In this document: positions 23,481 through 33,720 of the stretch, one piece after another | How positions within the stretch are numbered: position 1 is the stretch's first letter | How the letters are laid out: every line of letters begins with the position of its first letter | DNA from: Cyclospora cayetanensis | Lineage: Eukaryota; Apicomplexa; Conoidasida; Eucoccidiorida; Eimeriidae | NCBI RefSeq assembly: GCF_002999335.1 | Contig: NW_020312223.1 | Location: forward strand, 1 to 37,357 | Length of the DNA: 37,357 bases | Reading direction: 5' to 3' | Program-made: the position numbers and the translations under genes | The notes under the pieces: model-generated | Database searches by the model: none | What the model was told of the DNA's origin: nothing | Seen by the model: only the letters and a program-made list of their open reading frames with translations

Positions 23481-26400
23481 ATGGCTGACCACGTACTGAC
23501 TCTGTCAGCTGACTTTTTGTTGGTGTGGGCAACGTCAATAGTGCTTTGGCATTTTCTCATAAATTATGCTGCAGACACATATTCCAAGACATGCGGCTAC
23601 TTTCGCGAGTTTAAAATGACCAGCTCGGACTTGTCGGATTGCTACTTCATGCCACGTATTGCCGTAGCTTCTCCAAACGCAGATCAAGCACCTTCTGTTG
23701 CCAAGGTAGTCATAAGCTTTATAATTAGCTTAAATGGAAACGGCGGCGATCCCTACTGCTGTGCTTGTCATGCGATACTTGGCTTTGTTCACCGCATATT
23801 CAGGTTCGTGGTTGCATCTGCAGGTCCATGTATTGTCTCCACGGTAAATGATTATGCTCAGGTCTATGCACTGGCGATGCACCAAAACCACAGTTATCAT
23901 GAAGGCGCTTGGAAAAAGTTATTGATAGTTGCGTTCGTTGCAATCTTAGTTGCTACAGCCAGCTTGCAAGTGAGCGTAAAGCTGTGATGTGCTGGTGCCT
24001 TGACCGAGGAGCAGAAGCTATAAGAGAAAAGAACGATGCATCTGACTCAAAGCAGTGGGCCACTGATCTCTACCTTATACCAACGGCGGACGTATGTATG
24101 TATATCTTCGCGCGTCAGCCTGCTGTGCCGGCTTCATGCAGCTCTCTGTGGATACTATGGGAGACATGGGGGCAATGGCTCGTGCGATCGTCGCAAGCAC
24201 CTCATTTCCAGTGAATCCGGTCACATTTACGTGTGCAGATGCTTTCCTAGGTATGCGTACGCGTCAAACTCTTGCAGCATTTCACTGCCCATTACTCAAC
24301 CCCATAGCCTTAGCTTCTTTCGATGATTGCTGCTGAAAAGTCCTTTGAGTGGGACCTTTTGGCTGAAATGTCGCAAGCTTCATCAGCTGAGAGAATCTCT
24401 ATTAGGGTGCTTTTATTTTCAACTCAATTCTTTACGTTTCTTCTGCAGGTTTGCAGGATGTAGCCGCTTCAATCTATTTTCCCATGCAATCTGTACTTGA
24501 AATAAATACGGCCCGAGATTTTTACAGCTGGCTCGTCGCTGATCAGGGCCTCATGGCATTTCTGGCACCCCCCATTGATTCGAATTTATTCCTTGAAATC
24601 TTTCCCGAGTTGCTAAAGCCACTTGGTGGGTTGTTCGTGTCTCATTTGATAGTTGACTCAGATGTTTCCTTTGCACCACGTGTTCAACGTGGGTATGCTC
24701 ACCCTTCTGTCACCTTCCTGTGGCATATGAGTGCAGATGTTCCATATCAGCAGCTGGTGATCAGCAACTGGAACAGTACAGTAGCTGCACGCTCCGTCCG
24801 TGTGGTGCTGACGCTGCGCTCTGAGGTGGTGTATCCTACACAACTGGATTTCACCTGCTCATCGCTCCAATGCGAATATCAGCCGTTGTTTGAGCCTAGT
24901 GAATTCAAAGGCTTCCTGAAGAAGCTAACAGAGGAGAATATTTTGAGGGACGTTGCCCAGGAATTGGCGTTTCATCTTATTTTACTGAATCCAAATTCTG
25001 GCAGCATTGCGCTGGAGCTTTGGATACGATTTAAGAGAAATCGCGGTGGCACTATTACACCTACCCTTTCTGTCCATGCCCTTGATGTGAGAATTGCAGA
25101 ACCTTACTTACCCCTTTACGTGAATAATTATTTGGTTAGTAGCTTTCCCGCCAGTATGTCTTTCAAGAAAGTAAAGCTAGTTCTCCCGTTTGTTTGCTGT
25201 GTTTGCGAATTTCAGCTGCATCCTTACAGCATTTGGGACCCAACAACAATAGCTGCTGTAGCTCTGCAGGTGGCGACTGCTGCCTTGCTCCTGTTTTTCG
25301 GAAGCTCATTTTTTGTAGATTTCCAGAATCTGTGGAAGCGCTTGAGAAAGGAACGCCAAGACTTCGGCTTCGGCTCGTGTTTGGGTGTTTTCTTTGTTGA
25401 CAATCTCTTCAATTCGTTCGATCTTATCTGCTTTGCAATCTTGATGTGCTTAATATTTGTATGGATAGTCTATCTATTCGCGTCTCCACACTCCCAAGTT
25501 TTCGATATAGCGGAGGATTTCACTACAGCCATGACAGCTGCTGGTACAGGAGGCTCGTACGAGGAAGCGGCTTCAGTGGCTAGTACGCTTTTCAGGAATT
25601 TCAGTTCCGCCAGCGAATTACTGCAGGCCTATTCTCAGATTGCGGCAGTTTTCTTGACCTTATCATTCCTGCGCCTGCTGAGGATTGGACACAGAAGCAA
25701 ACGCATGACACTCATGTTCTTTACACTTGCGTCTGCGGCGGGCGAAATGGTGCAAGTCTTAGTGGGGGCGGCACTCATGTATATAGGCTTTTCGTATTTG
25801 TGCTTTTTGTCGTTCGGGTGCCGAGTGGAGGGTTTCTCAAGTGTCAAAAATTCGTTCGTCTTCACAATGTGGCTGACTACAGGCTATTTCTCTCTATCTG
25901 AACTCTTTCAAGCCGACGCCGTTATGGCGGGAGGGTTTCTATTCCCGTATTTGTTTTTCATGGGCATAATCTGTTTCAGCTGTTTTGTCTGCGTCTTGCT
26001 TCGTTCACTTGCATGCCGTTCCGTTGAAATCAAAACACTGGAAAAGCTGGGCCAAATCGAGGAGACTTCCATCTTGCAATCTGTACTCCTCTTTTTCCAT
26101 GAATTGATCTGTCACTTTCGATCTACTAAACAAGAACTCGAAGGTGAGGCTGAAAAGCGCAGAGTGGAGCGGTTGAAGCAAAAAGAGAATGGAGAGGCAG
26201 CTTTTGGGAAGAGGACGTCAAGCGATCAGGACCGCACTGTCAACGAGTGGCGGACATTAGAAAAATTGGAAAGAGAACGAAGAGAGCGGCCTCTAAAAGT
26301 TCTGGAACTACCAATTGATGTGATTACCAGCTCTTTATCTGACGAACAATATTTGGGGTTACCAAACGAAGTCCGTTTGTTCGCGCGACATGAAGTGGCA

Positions 26401-26742
26401 TTGTTTGTCGATAGGTTTCGGCTGATGGCGACACAGCTTAACCTTGGGTGCACGGACATACTGCCACTTGTGCAGCAGTTTGAGAACAATGCATATACCG
26501 AAATGTCATCCCTATCTCGTGAAGTGCAGCAACAGGAAGGCCGCCTGCAGCATGAATTGTCGGTGTACACCACTAAAGTCGTTAGTGGACAGGAACGGCT
26601 GGAAACGTACATAAAATTCGTTGAAAAAGCCTTGCAGGAGAGGGAGGAAGAGCTTAAATTGGAACAGCAGGAACTTGAACTGATAGAAAGCAAATGTAAG
26701 GATGAACAGCAAGAAACCGAGAAATATGGAAAATACAGATGA
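23481..26742 (+). CDS. Polycystin/TRPP-like cation channel, gene 2
   Basis: The exons are 23481–23969, 24142–24250 and 24449–26742 (GT–AG, phases 0 and 1), giving about 963 residues. A 156-base segment, 23706–23861, could also be removed as an in-frame intron. S1 is at about 147–163. The polycystin domain (about 195–455) opens with INTARDFYSWL, like the family I.TV.DFYDWL. S2 is at 465–488, S3 at 516–543, S4 at 591–612 ending in RLLRIGHRSKR, S5 at 633–657, the pore (SFVFTMWLTTGYFSL) at about 667–690 and S6 at about 694–721. The C-tail has long Glu/Lys/Gln coiled-coil stretches near 766–785 and 887–960, as PKD2 uses for assembly. The PKD2 LGD filter is not conserved. A stop at 26740–26742 ends the frame, but a spliced alternative end is possible (see 26903–27057). 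The relation to gene 1 suggests an old tandem duplication. Confidence 0.85.
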
Positions 26743-26902
26743 CGCATAGCACGGCTGTGTGGAAATGACGGTAAAATTCACCGCCTGGTAAGTTAATGGC
26801 TGTGCCTTTATTTCTGGCGTGCAGACAAATTTATGAGGGCTCGCCAGTGCAACAGGCATCGTCTATACTGATTTAACGCAATTTGGCTTTGAACTGTTTC
26901 AG

Positions 26903-27057
26903 GGTGCTTCATGGCTTCGCAGGAGAACGAGCGTACTGAGCCGCTCAGCCAACCAAATGATTCCCCTTTCGAGTATCAAGTGGTGCGGCGGCTAAATAGC
27001 GCAGAGCCAACCAGCATCATTATCGGAAAAAGAACACAAAGCTCCCCAAGCAAGTAA
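26903..27057 (+). other. Possible alternative last exon of channel gene 2
   Basis: After a strong acceptor (AACTGTTTCAG) an open frame encodes about 51 residues, including MASQENERTEPLSQPND, to a TAA. It is phase-compatible with a GTAAGG donor at 26696 inside the coiled-coil exon, which would replace the last 15 or so residues. A second strong donor (GTAAGTTAAT) at 26789, after the stop, would instead make this a spliced 3' UTR. Confidence 0.4.
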
Positions 27058-28300
27058 AAGACAGTCATACAGCGAAGACGTATAACTGCGATGTTTAGGA
27101 AACACAGCAACAGAAGATGGCTGTGATCAAGCTATGCCAAACAACATTAGTGGCGCTTTTGATATGCAGTGCTATTGCACTCAGACTAACTTGCTGTCAC
27201 AGCACATCAGTGGGAGTTTTCGGGAAAGTGTCCTGGTTCGTTATGTTCCCTAGGCTCGCTGTATGTTCTCCTCTTTTAGTGCGTTGAACAAACAGTGAGG
27301 CCAATTCGCGGACGAACTTCGTGGCAAGTGGGATTGTCAGCTTGTCTGTAGCTGGAAAAATACCCCAGACTCTTATGTACAAACCTATTTTTGACTACAC
27401 GTGATTACGACTCTTCACGGTAAGACATTCTCAGAAGAAAGTGCTCAACCTCCTTGCATACGCACGGATTCTAGTCTTTGGAGACCATGGCTGGAGCACA
27501 TGAACAAGGAGACCATTTTAGTGAGGCATACTACGAAACCTATGTTGCATGCTACAAGGTCGTAAGCACATTGGCTTTTCAATGCACCAGTTTCGTTGCA
27601 ACTTAGCAAATCCCACATGAAGTGCTCATCAATGATTACTAGTCAATCGGTGAGCAAAACGAAATCGCCACTGTTTTTGGCTCATTTTATTCTGTGCTCT
27701 GTTCATGACTCTGCTGTTGATGTTGAAGTCCTGCCTGCATAGATACATATAGGAATAGAAATAATGGCACGGCATTACAGGTTGGATCCGTCGTCACTGA
27801 ATTTGTGTTGATATTATATTAAATTCTAGCAAGTACATCCTATATACATTACGCTTTTGGTTACTTCGCGTAAAAGCTGTGTCTCGTAGTTCGTTTCGGT
27901 CAAATGTTTGCATCCACGTTATCAAACCCGATACGCACGGCAGCCTGCGCTTCATCTTGCTTTATCTCACCATAGACATAAAACTTGTATCATCTAAGTA
28001 TATTTGTTTGATAAAAGAGTCAATTGGCACGCTTTTGGACCTGTCAATGCCTATTGTACCGACACATCACACCGGGTCACTCCGCGAACGGCTGGAAAAT
28101 GGGAAAACAGGAACACAGGGCAATCCACGCGCGCGCCCAAATGAGACTGTTTTTGGTGGCTTTTGTAGGTTATTAGTGAACCTTGCAGTAAGGCCGGAAG
28201 GGAAAGTATGCCTTTTTGGACATGTTGCGGACAGCTCGGGTGAGGCAGGTCTATTTTGGTGCCCGCCCCCTTGATGGCAATTGACATGGATCTTAAGGAA
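27058..28300. other. Gene-poor stretch
   Basis: I see no supportable gene. The open frame at 27,879–28,274 has no recognisable motif. Promoter or 5' sequence of the former kinesin gene may lie at the right end. Confidence 0.4.
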
Positions 28301-28309
28301 CTGCGATCC

Positions 28310-29830
28310 TGCAGAGGCAGACTATGAAAAAGTATCTTTATTTAAATTAGGCGTTAGCGTAGGGCGATATAGTGATCGTGAAAGGTCTATGAATGCGCAG
28401 TTGTGCATTGGTATCGAAGGCAAGATTACACAATTGTCACCCTCGACGACACCACGAGCAAGCAGTAAGCCTTCTTGACCAATTTTCTATCTGGCCTCAC
28501 AACGGCCTTTAATGTGATGGAACGGGCTATGCACGCCCCACAAATGCCCAGTATTCAGATCAACAGCGGCTGTATACTGGTATTGGCACAGTGCTGGACA
28601 AGGCATATGAAGGATACAATGTTTGCCCGTTCGCCTACGGTCAAACCGGCTCTGAACACAGTTATTCTATGGCTGAATACAGAAACAACAAAGGTATTTA
28701 AAAATGGTTCGGGTATCCGGGGACATATTTACGCACATTCGTGCAAGCATTGACCTGAATATTCCGGTCGAGGTACACGTCAATATGCTGGAAGTGAAGG
28801 ATGAGCAAGTCCAGTATCTAGCGATCCCACTTGAGAAACGATTTTACGTAGTGCTTAAAAGTAGAAACACTCCACAGCTCGGGAGATTTGTCCGAAACCG
28901 CGGTAGGTACCCAGTCGATCCCTACGTTGCCATACAAGGAAAGCTAGATAAAGGTGAGAACAAAACATGTTTAGCCTAGAAAATATACAAGGCCTGAAGG
29001 CACTTGCGGCGCCACTAGTCACTCCGATGCTCCACAGCTTGGGCTAAGCCGCAAAAGAAGTCTCTCCATACGTGCATGAAATAGGTCTCGTATATATTAT
29101 TCGACAGAGCAGCCAACAAGACATGACAAAAACAGATATTTGAAGCTTTAAATGCTTAACTGATAAGAATTAACATTATACCAACAAGCACGTAGTAATG
29201 CCATCTGCAGAGTGTGGAAAAATGGCAGTGAGATGGTGGAATCTCCGCTAATGAACTTGGTATTATTAATTGCACATCCAAGTGTGCATGTAAGCTCTCT
29301 CGACCGTGCGTCCACAAATCACTTGACGAAATATGCTTCAGTGCGTTGTCGGATCAAGCAGGGGTCGTGCAGAATTTCAGTAAGTTGCTTCCAACGAGAT
29401 GCTCTTACTGCTCTACCAACATGATAATTTCTTAGCTAATTTTACAGTCGTCATAAGCTTCCAAGCCCTCCCCTAATTTTGTCTTGCTGCATAAATAGAA
29501 GTGCTACTCGATTTAAAAATCTAAGCAAAGGTGCTTTCCCTCTGCAAACAGACTTAACTTTGGGCCCAGTGGCTTCTTCCCACTTATTTACAATAGCGCT
29601 TACATTATTACCAAATTATCTGGACCGTACAGCCACAAGCGAGGAACATGTTTCCCAAAAGTCTTCGGAATTAAGCTTAATGGACCTGGGGGGAAGCGAA
29701 CGCGCTGGGCCTACGGGGTAACTGGGGGTCACTTAATGGAGGGCTGCACTAATAATCAAAGCTTCAGTGCTATTGTAGAGGTTATATCCACCCTCGCGGG
29801 GCAAGGTGGCGGGCAAGTGGCAAGCGGGCC
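28310..29830 (+). pseudogene. Motor-domain remnant of the kinesin-3 pseudogene
   Basis: The N-terminal strand, P-loop region, the VEVHVNMLEVKDEQVQ strand/helix (family VEVS.LEIYNE.V.DL), the SHLFTIALT switch I tail, switch II (DLGGSERAG, normally DLAGSERA) and the NNQS helix are all visible. They lie in at least three reading frames. The P-loop lacks the Lys needed for nucleotide binding, so even a spliced product could not be a motor. Confidence 0.88.
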
Positions 29831-30969
29831 GTTTTACAATAGATTTCACAGAGATTGACAGTTGAAGAGTCGTACTACACACTGTAGATGTATGCGCCTT
29901 GTACTTCACACTGTATTATCGGGAGATTTTGGAACTCCTACTCAAAGTTTAGTGAAACCAGGGGTCGCCTTTCTGCTATAGTCTGTCTGCGTCCACCAAA
30001 ACCTCCATTCGGAGTTTTGTCTGTACAAATCGCTTTTCATCTCCGGAGGCACTCTGTTCTAGAGCACTGGCCTTTCCACCAATGCTACAGGCAGCAGTAG
30101 TCAAAGGCCATATCACCCTAAATGAACAAGCGCACTAAATGTTAGGCTTGGGCACAGCGTGGCTACCGCCTGTTTGCAGGCTACTACGTAGGTTCTGGAG
30201 CGTGCTCACTTCTTTCAAGTATCATTTAAATATTTTTCAGGATTCAGGTAGTGGCGCTCAGGGATCCTGCCCTGATATGCATCAGACGGCCCCTGGAGGA
30301 ACAGCAAGACGCTTATGGTTGCGGTATCGCCACCAGCTATTATAAACTGCTAAAAAGCCCTCAATACATTTTGTTAAGCAGACGGGGCTTCAATGGTAGT
30401 ACTAGGAACCATCGTAGCGCTATGGTACCTCTTTGGATCAAAACTCGTCCTGCGCACCAACAATCACTTGAGCTACAGTGTCAATTTCATGCCTTTTCCT
30501 CTTCTGCTGCATCAGGTCGCGTTGAACAAATAGACCGTAAGCAAACTGTCTATTAGGGTAGTAGAAAAGCTTATTGGAGAACTTCAAGAGGAAAATGAAA
30601 GCATGAAGAGAGTACGCCTCTGCTCAGACTTTACACCACAAAAATGATTTCCTCCATTCTCCTTAGTACTGGGCCCAACCAACGTGTCAAATATATCAAC
30701 AACCAATCCAAAGTGTATACAATATTTAACCTGTCTTTGTGACCAATGGTGTTGGGTTCCCGCTCTATCCCGCTGGGTGCCTACAATGCTTGGGGCAATC
30801 CTGATCTGCTCAGCCAATCCGCGATTGAGCTTAGAGTTCGAAGGATATACTTAACGCTGCAACCGATGCTTTGTGGAAGGCACTGCAAGATATGACAACG
30901 TCATGGCATGAAAAATGCAAGAACTGAGAGAAGAAGGAGGACCACGCTTTCCAGAAGTGATAATGTGCA

Positions 30970-31460
30970 ACCGAGGGTGCCATACCTAACCATTTTCCAC
31001 GATGACCTTTTTATAACTGTAAATATTGCTCTTGCTATGGAAAAAGGGTGCACCAAGATCAAGAAGATTAGTGGCGCAGCCGACCCACCCCGTGCTCCCC
31101 CTAAATGAAGAAAACGAAGTAGACACTCAGCAAAAGCTCAAGCTAATTGCAGATGGAAAGGATGCCGTGCAGCGAGAATTAGGTAGGGAGCAAGAGAAGC
31201 TGAGATCAAGGCATTTGCTCTTGGCGCGCTTGGTATAGTCTGCTCGAGCTGCACCATAGATGTAGCGCAACATCGGAAGGAGACAACGAACGATGCTGCG
31301 TATGAGATTGTGCTAACTGCCCATGGAAAGACCCCGACCAATGAATTGGTCATTGGAGCTGAAGAATCTAGACTAGCTGCTTATGAGAATAGGCTAAACG
31401 TTGGTCACAGAAATCTGTGCGTTCTCGCATATCCAGCTGATATTGACGAAGCACTTCCTT
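30970..31460 (+). pseudogene. FHA-domain remnant of the kinesin-3 pseudogene
   Basis: The first part reads VPYLTIFHDD...MEKGCTKIKKISGAADPP, like the kinesin-3 'PHL.NLN.DP...G.T.IG' entry to FHA. The second part (about 31,240–31,460, another frame) reads LGIVCSSCTIDV, TAHGKTPTNELVIG, ENRLNVGHRNLCVLAYPADID, matching the FHA strands and the L..GD+..F.F..P ending. The two parts are separated by a coiled-coil-like segment that occurs again at 31.65 kb. Confidence 0.75.
31098..31222 (+). repeat. Imperfect direct repeat, copy A
   Basis: This roughly 120-base unit recurs at 31652–31773. Both contain CTCAAGCTAATTGCAG and GCCGTGCAG and end in CATTTG-TCTTG. Copy A encodes LKLIADGKDAVQRELGREQ, a coiled-coil-like segment. 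By eye identity is roughly three quarters. Confidence 0.8.
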
Positions 31461-31651
31461 AATAAGAAGAAGGAATTGAAGAAGTCGAAAGGGATGTTTA
31501 AAGTAAGTGCGCAGCTCACTGACACCGAAAGACTTCTCTTGTCGAGCGCAAAAACCATATATAATAGACAGATTTGCAGAGAGATATGCATTTTTTTTAC
31601 TCTGAAAAGAAAGACCTTATACGAACACCAAAGAAAAAGAAAACGCTTGGT

Positions 31652-31773
31652 ACCCCAATGAAAACGCAGTAAACACGCATCAGAAACTCAAGCTAATTGC
31701 AGCGGGAAAATACGCCGTGCAGGAATACTTAGTTAGGAAGGAGGGGTAGTTAAGATCACAGCATTTGGTCTTG
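31652..31773 (+). repeat. Imperfect direct repeat, copy B
   Basis: This is the second copy of the unit at 31098–31222, 0.55 kb downstream inside the kinesin pseudogene. It encodes LKLIAAGKYAVQEYLVRKEG and then a stop. The duplication may be original to the gene (repeated coiled-coil exon) or post-date its decay. Confidence 0.8.
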
Positions 31774-32649
31774 AGAGGGAAGAATGAAGGACCGAAATAG
31801 TAAGATGCCCAATGAGCAGCTCAGGTCTTATAAGAAGGGGTTGTGGGTAGAACAGCATTGCTCGTGGATGAGGCGAATAGGTATTTCCAATAGCTGTGAG
31901 TAGATGCTTACTTTTAGCTAAAGTTGCGTACACTGTCAAGAAGTGTTAAAGCTCCCACGGGCAGCCTAGGGTAGGCATCACTGAAACAGACAGGAGTCGT
32001 GATCCGCGTACAAAGGGTAAAATCAGTCATTGTGCGGCTCTGGGGCCTTGATTTGTTGAACAGAAAAGGTTTTGAGATGAGAAGTCTGCAAACAATGGAC
32101 AATAGGTTCTAAAACTGAATCCTACTGAAAGAGAGGTGTAACTGACCCGATGGCCTAGGACAGCGACAGCTACCGGGTGAGAATTTTTCACATAAAGGTG
32201 CAAATGATAGTTCAACTTGCACGCATGAAAACTCAAGCAGTCGGTATCCTTTACAATTTGCGCGAAAACGAGTCTCCATTCTGTCGGGGAAGATCTGATC
32301 TACTTGCGGTCTAAATTGTCGGGGACACCTGTATTTTTGGATACACTTCGGGTGCTGCTTCCGGAAAATGAACAATTACTTTCAATTATTGACGCTAATG
32401 GCAAAGTATGCAGGGAGAATTCCTGTTCCCATTTCCATTGAAGTTTTGCCTAGTAAAAGTGGAGACAATTGGTAGGTCAGCAAGACTGCCCTCGTCAATA
32501 TGTGGACTTGGTACGCAACTCGCGCATATCGGTCCTCTTCTAACACTACGTCCCCAGATGGACCATTTGTGAAAACATGTACAGGTAACATGTTACACTC
32601 TATACATTGTCTGGTTCCCGTTATTTTGTGAGGCTGCAGCAAGCAGCCT

Positions 32650-32880
32650 CAAGGCACAGAGAATATAGACGCACTTTAGTCAATGATATCAGGGGTGGCC
32701 ATGTAGGCCTCACGATAACGGTAAAATCGGCCAGTGATTTGCCCGAAGAGCTGTGTAGAGAATCCCAGGAAATTAAAACTCAGCAGGAGCTGCTCTGGGG
32801 CGGCGAAGATTAGCATGCCATACAGGAGTCAATATGATGCTTCACACACGTACGTTGCAAAATTAACAGAGCAAGCTAAA
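32650..32880 (+). pseudogene. C2-like tail fragment of the kinesin-3 pseudogene
   Basis: A frame reads GGHVGLTITVKSASDLPEEL followed by CRES and a WGGE stretch. It resembles the C2-like module behind the coiled coil in kinesin-3 proteins (L.V.V..A.DLP.EL...). The frame ends at a stop, and a shifted piece (YRSQYDASHTYVAKL) continues. Confidence 0.6.
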
Positions 32881-33720
32881 GGGGTGAGACAAGGTCTTTG
32901 TTAGCCTTATTATTCGGAGGAAGTACGGCCTACTGCATCTTGCCTTGCAGATCGTGTGTCGGTGGCTGGATGGCAAGATAAATGTCTTCATACCTTCGGA
33001 AGCGTCATTCAACTGGATATTCAGTAGTTCAAAGGTTGGTTTGGTTAAGTCATTTTTTCCGTGCTTAGCAAGAAAGGAGTGTACTGTCTGCCCCTCCAGC
33101 TGACTACGTTTGCTCATGCTGCTATCATCTGTCCAGCCTTGCATCATTACACGATAGTGTGATTGTATTCTTCTTCGAATCCCTTGGCGGCTGTTTTAGT
33201 TATCTATCTGATGCATTCCTCCGAAAGGTGTTTACAGCCTAAATCGCTATCTGTTGGCATTCAATAAATTACAACCATCAAAAGAAGACATGTAGATCAC
33301 GAATCCGTTTTTTAGACTTTGTCGTTTTAGACCTTTGAAATTCTGGTGGATGGCAACACAATCAAAAGCTTGTGCTGCGTCGTGATTTTTGAGGCTTGTG
33401 GGAGAACCCGAAGATATAAGGAAAAAAAGGCATTTTTCGCGACAGGCCAGCATCACCTTCCTCAGAAAGAAATCAGATTCAAGTAGCAAGCCCTTGCAGC
33501 TGATTGGCCAGGCTCTCTAAAAAGAAGGGAGAAACATACAAATCCTGCTTGGCGACGCCTTATAGAAATAATTTGGCAGCTATCGCGCAACCGGAAATGT
33601 AGAGCTTAGAGGACCGGAAGCATGCACGCTACGGGTACTGGACCTTGAATTTATAGAGCTATTCGTAATATCTGTGGTCGAGGAAGCACGTATACTGGCA
33701 TCTGCAATTAAGGCTGCTCC

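Larger units (their letters stand above)
28310..33720 (+). pseudogene. Kinesin-3 (motor–FHA–C2-like) pseudogene
   Basis: Pieces of a kinesin-3 lie in correct order on one strand but in shifting frames with stops. The motor start is YSDRERSMNAQL (about 28.36 kb). Next come DQQRLYTGIGTVLDKAYEGYN and a ruined P-loop, FAYGQTGSEHSYSM (Gly-Lys lost), at about 28.57–28.67 kb, then LKSRNTPQLGRFV (about 28.87 kb). Switch II reads LSLMDLGGSERAG (about 29.67–29.71 kb), followed by GCTNNQS in another frame. The neck fragments are RVEQIDRK and EKLIGELQEENESMKR (about 30.5–30.6 kb). An FHA domain in pieces, coiled-coil segments and a C2-like block (LTITVKSASDLPEELCRE, about 32.7 kb) follow. A last weak match is VLDLEFIELF (about 33.63 kb). 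Plus-end-directed vesicle transport would have been the role. Former introns probably account for some gaps. Confidence 0.87.

Noticed and set aside
26226..26747. 173-codon minus-strand Ser/Cys-rich frame
   Set aside because: Antisense shadow of the Glu/Lys/Gln coiled-coil exon of channel gene 2.
27879..28274. 131-codon plus-strand frame before the kinesin pseudogene
   Set aside because: No kinesin or other motif; it ends before the first recognisable motor segment.
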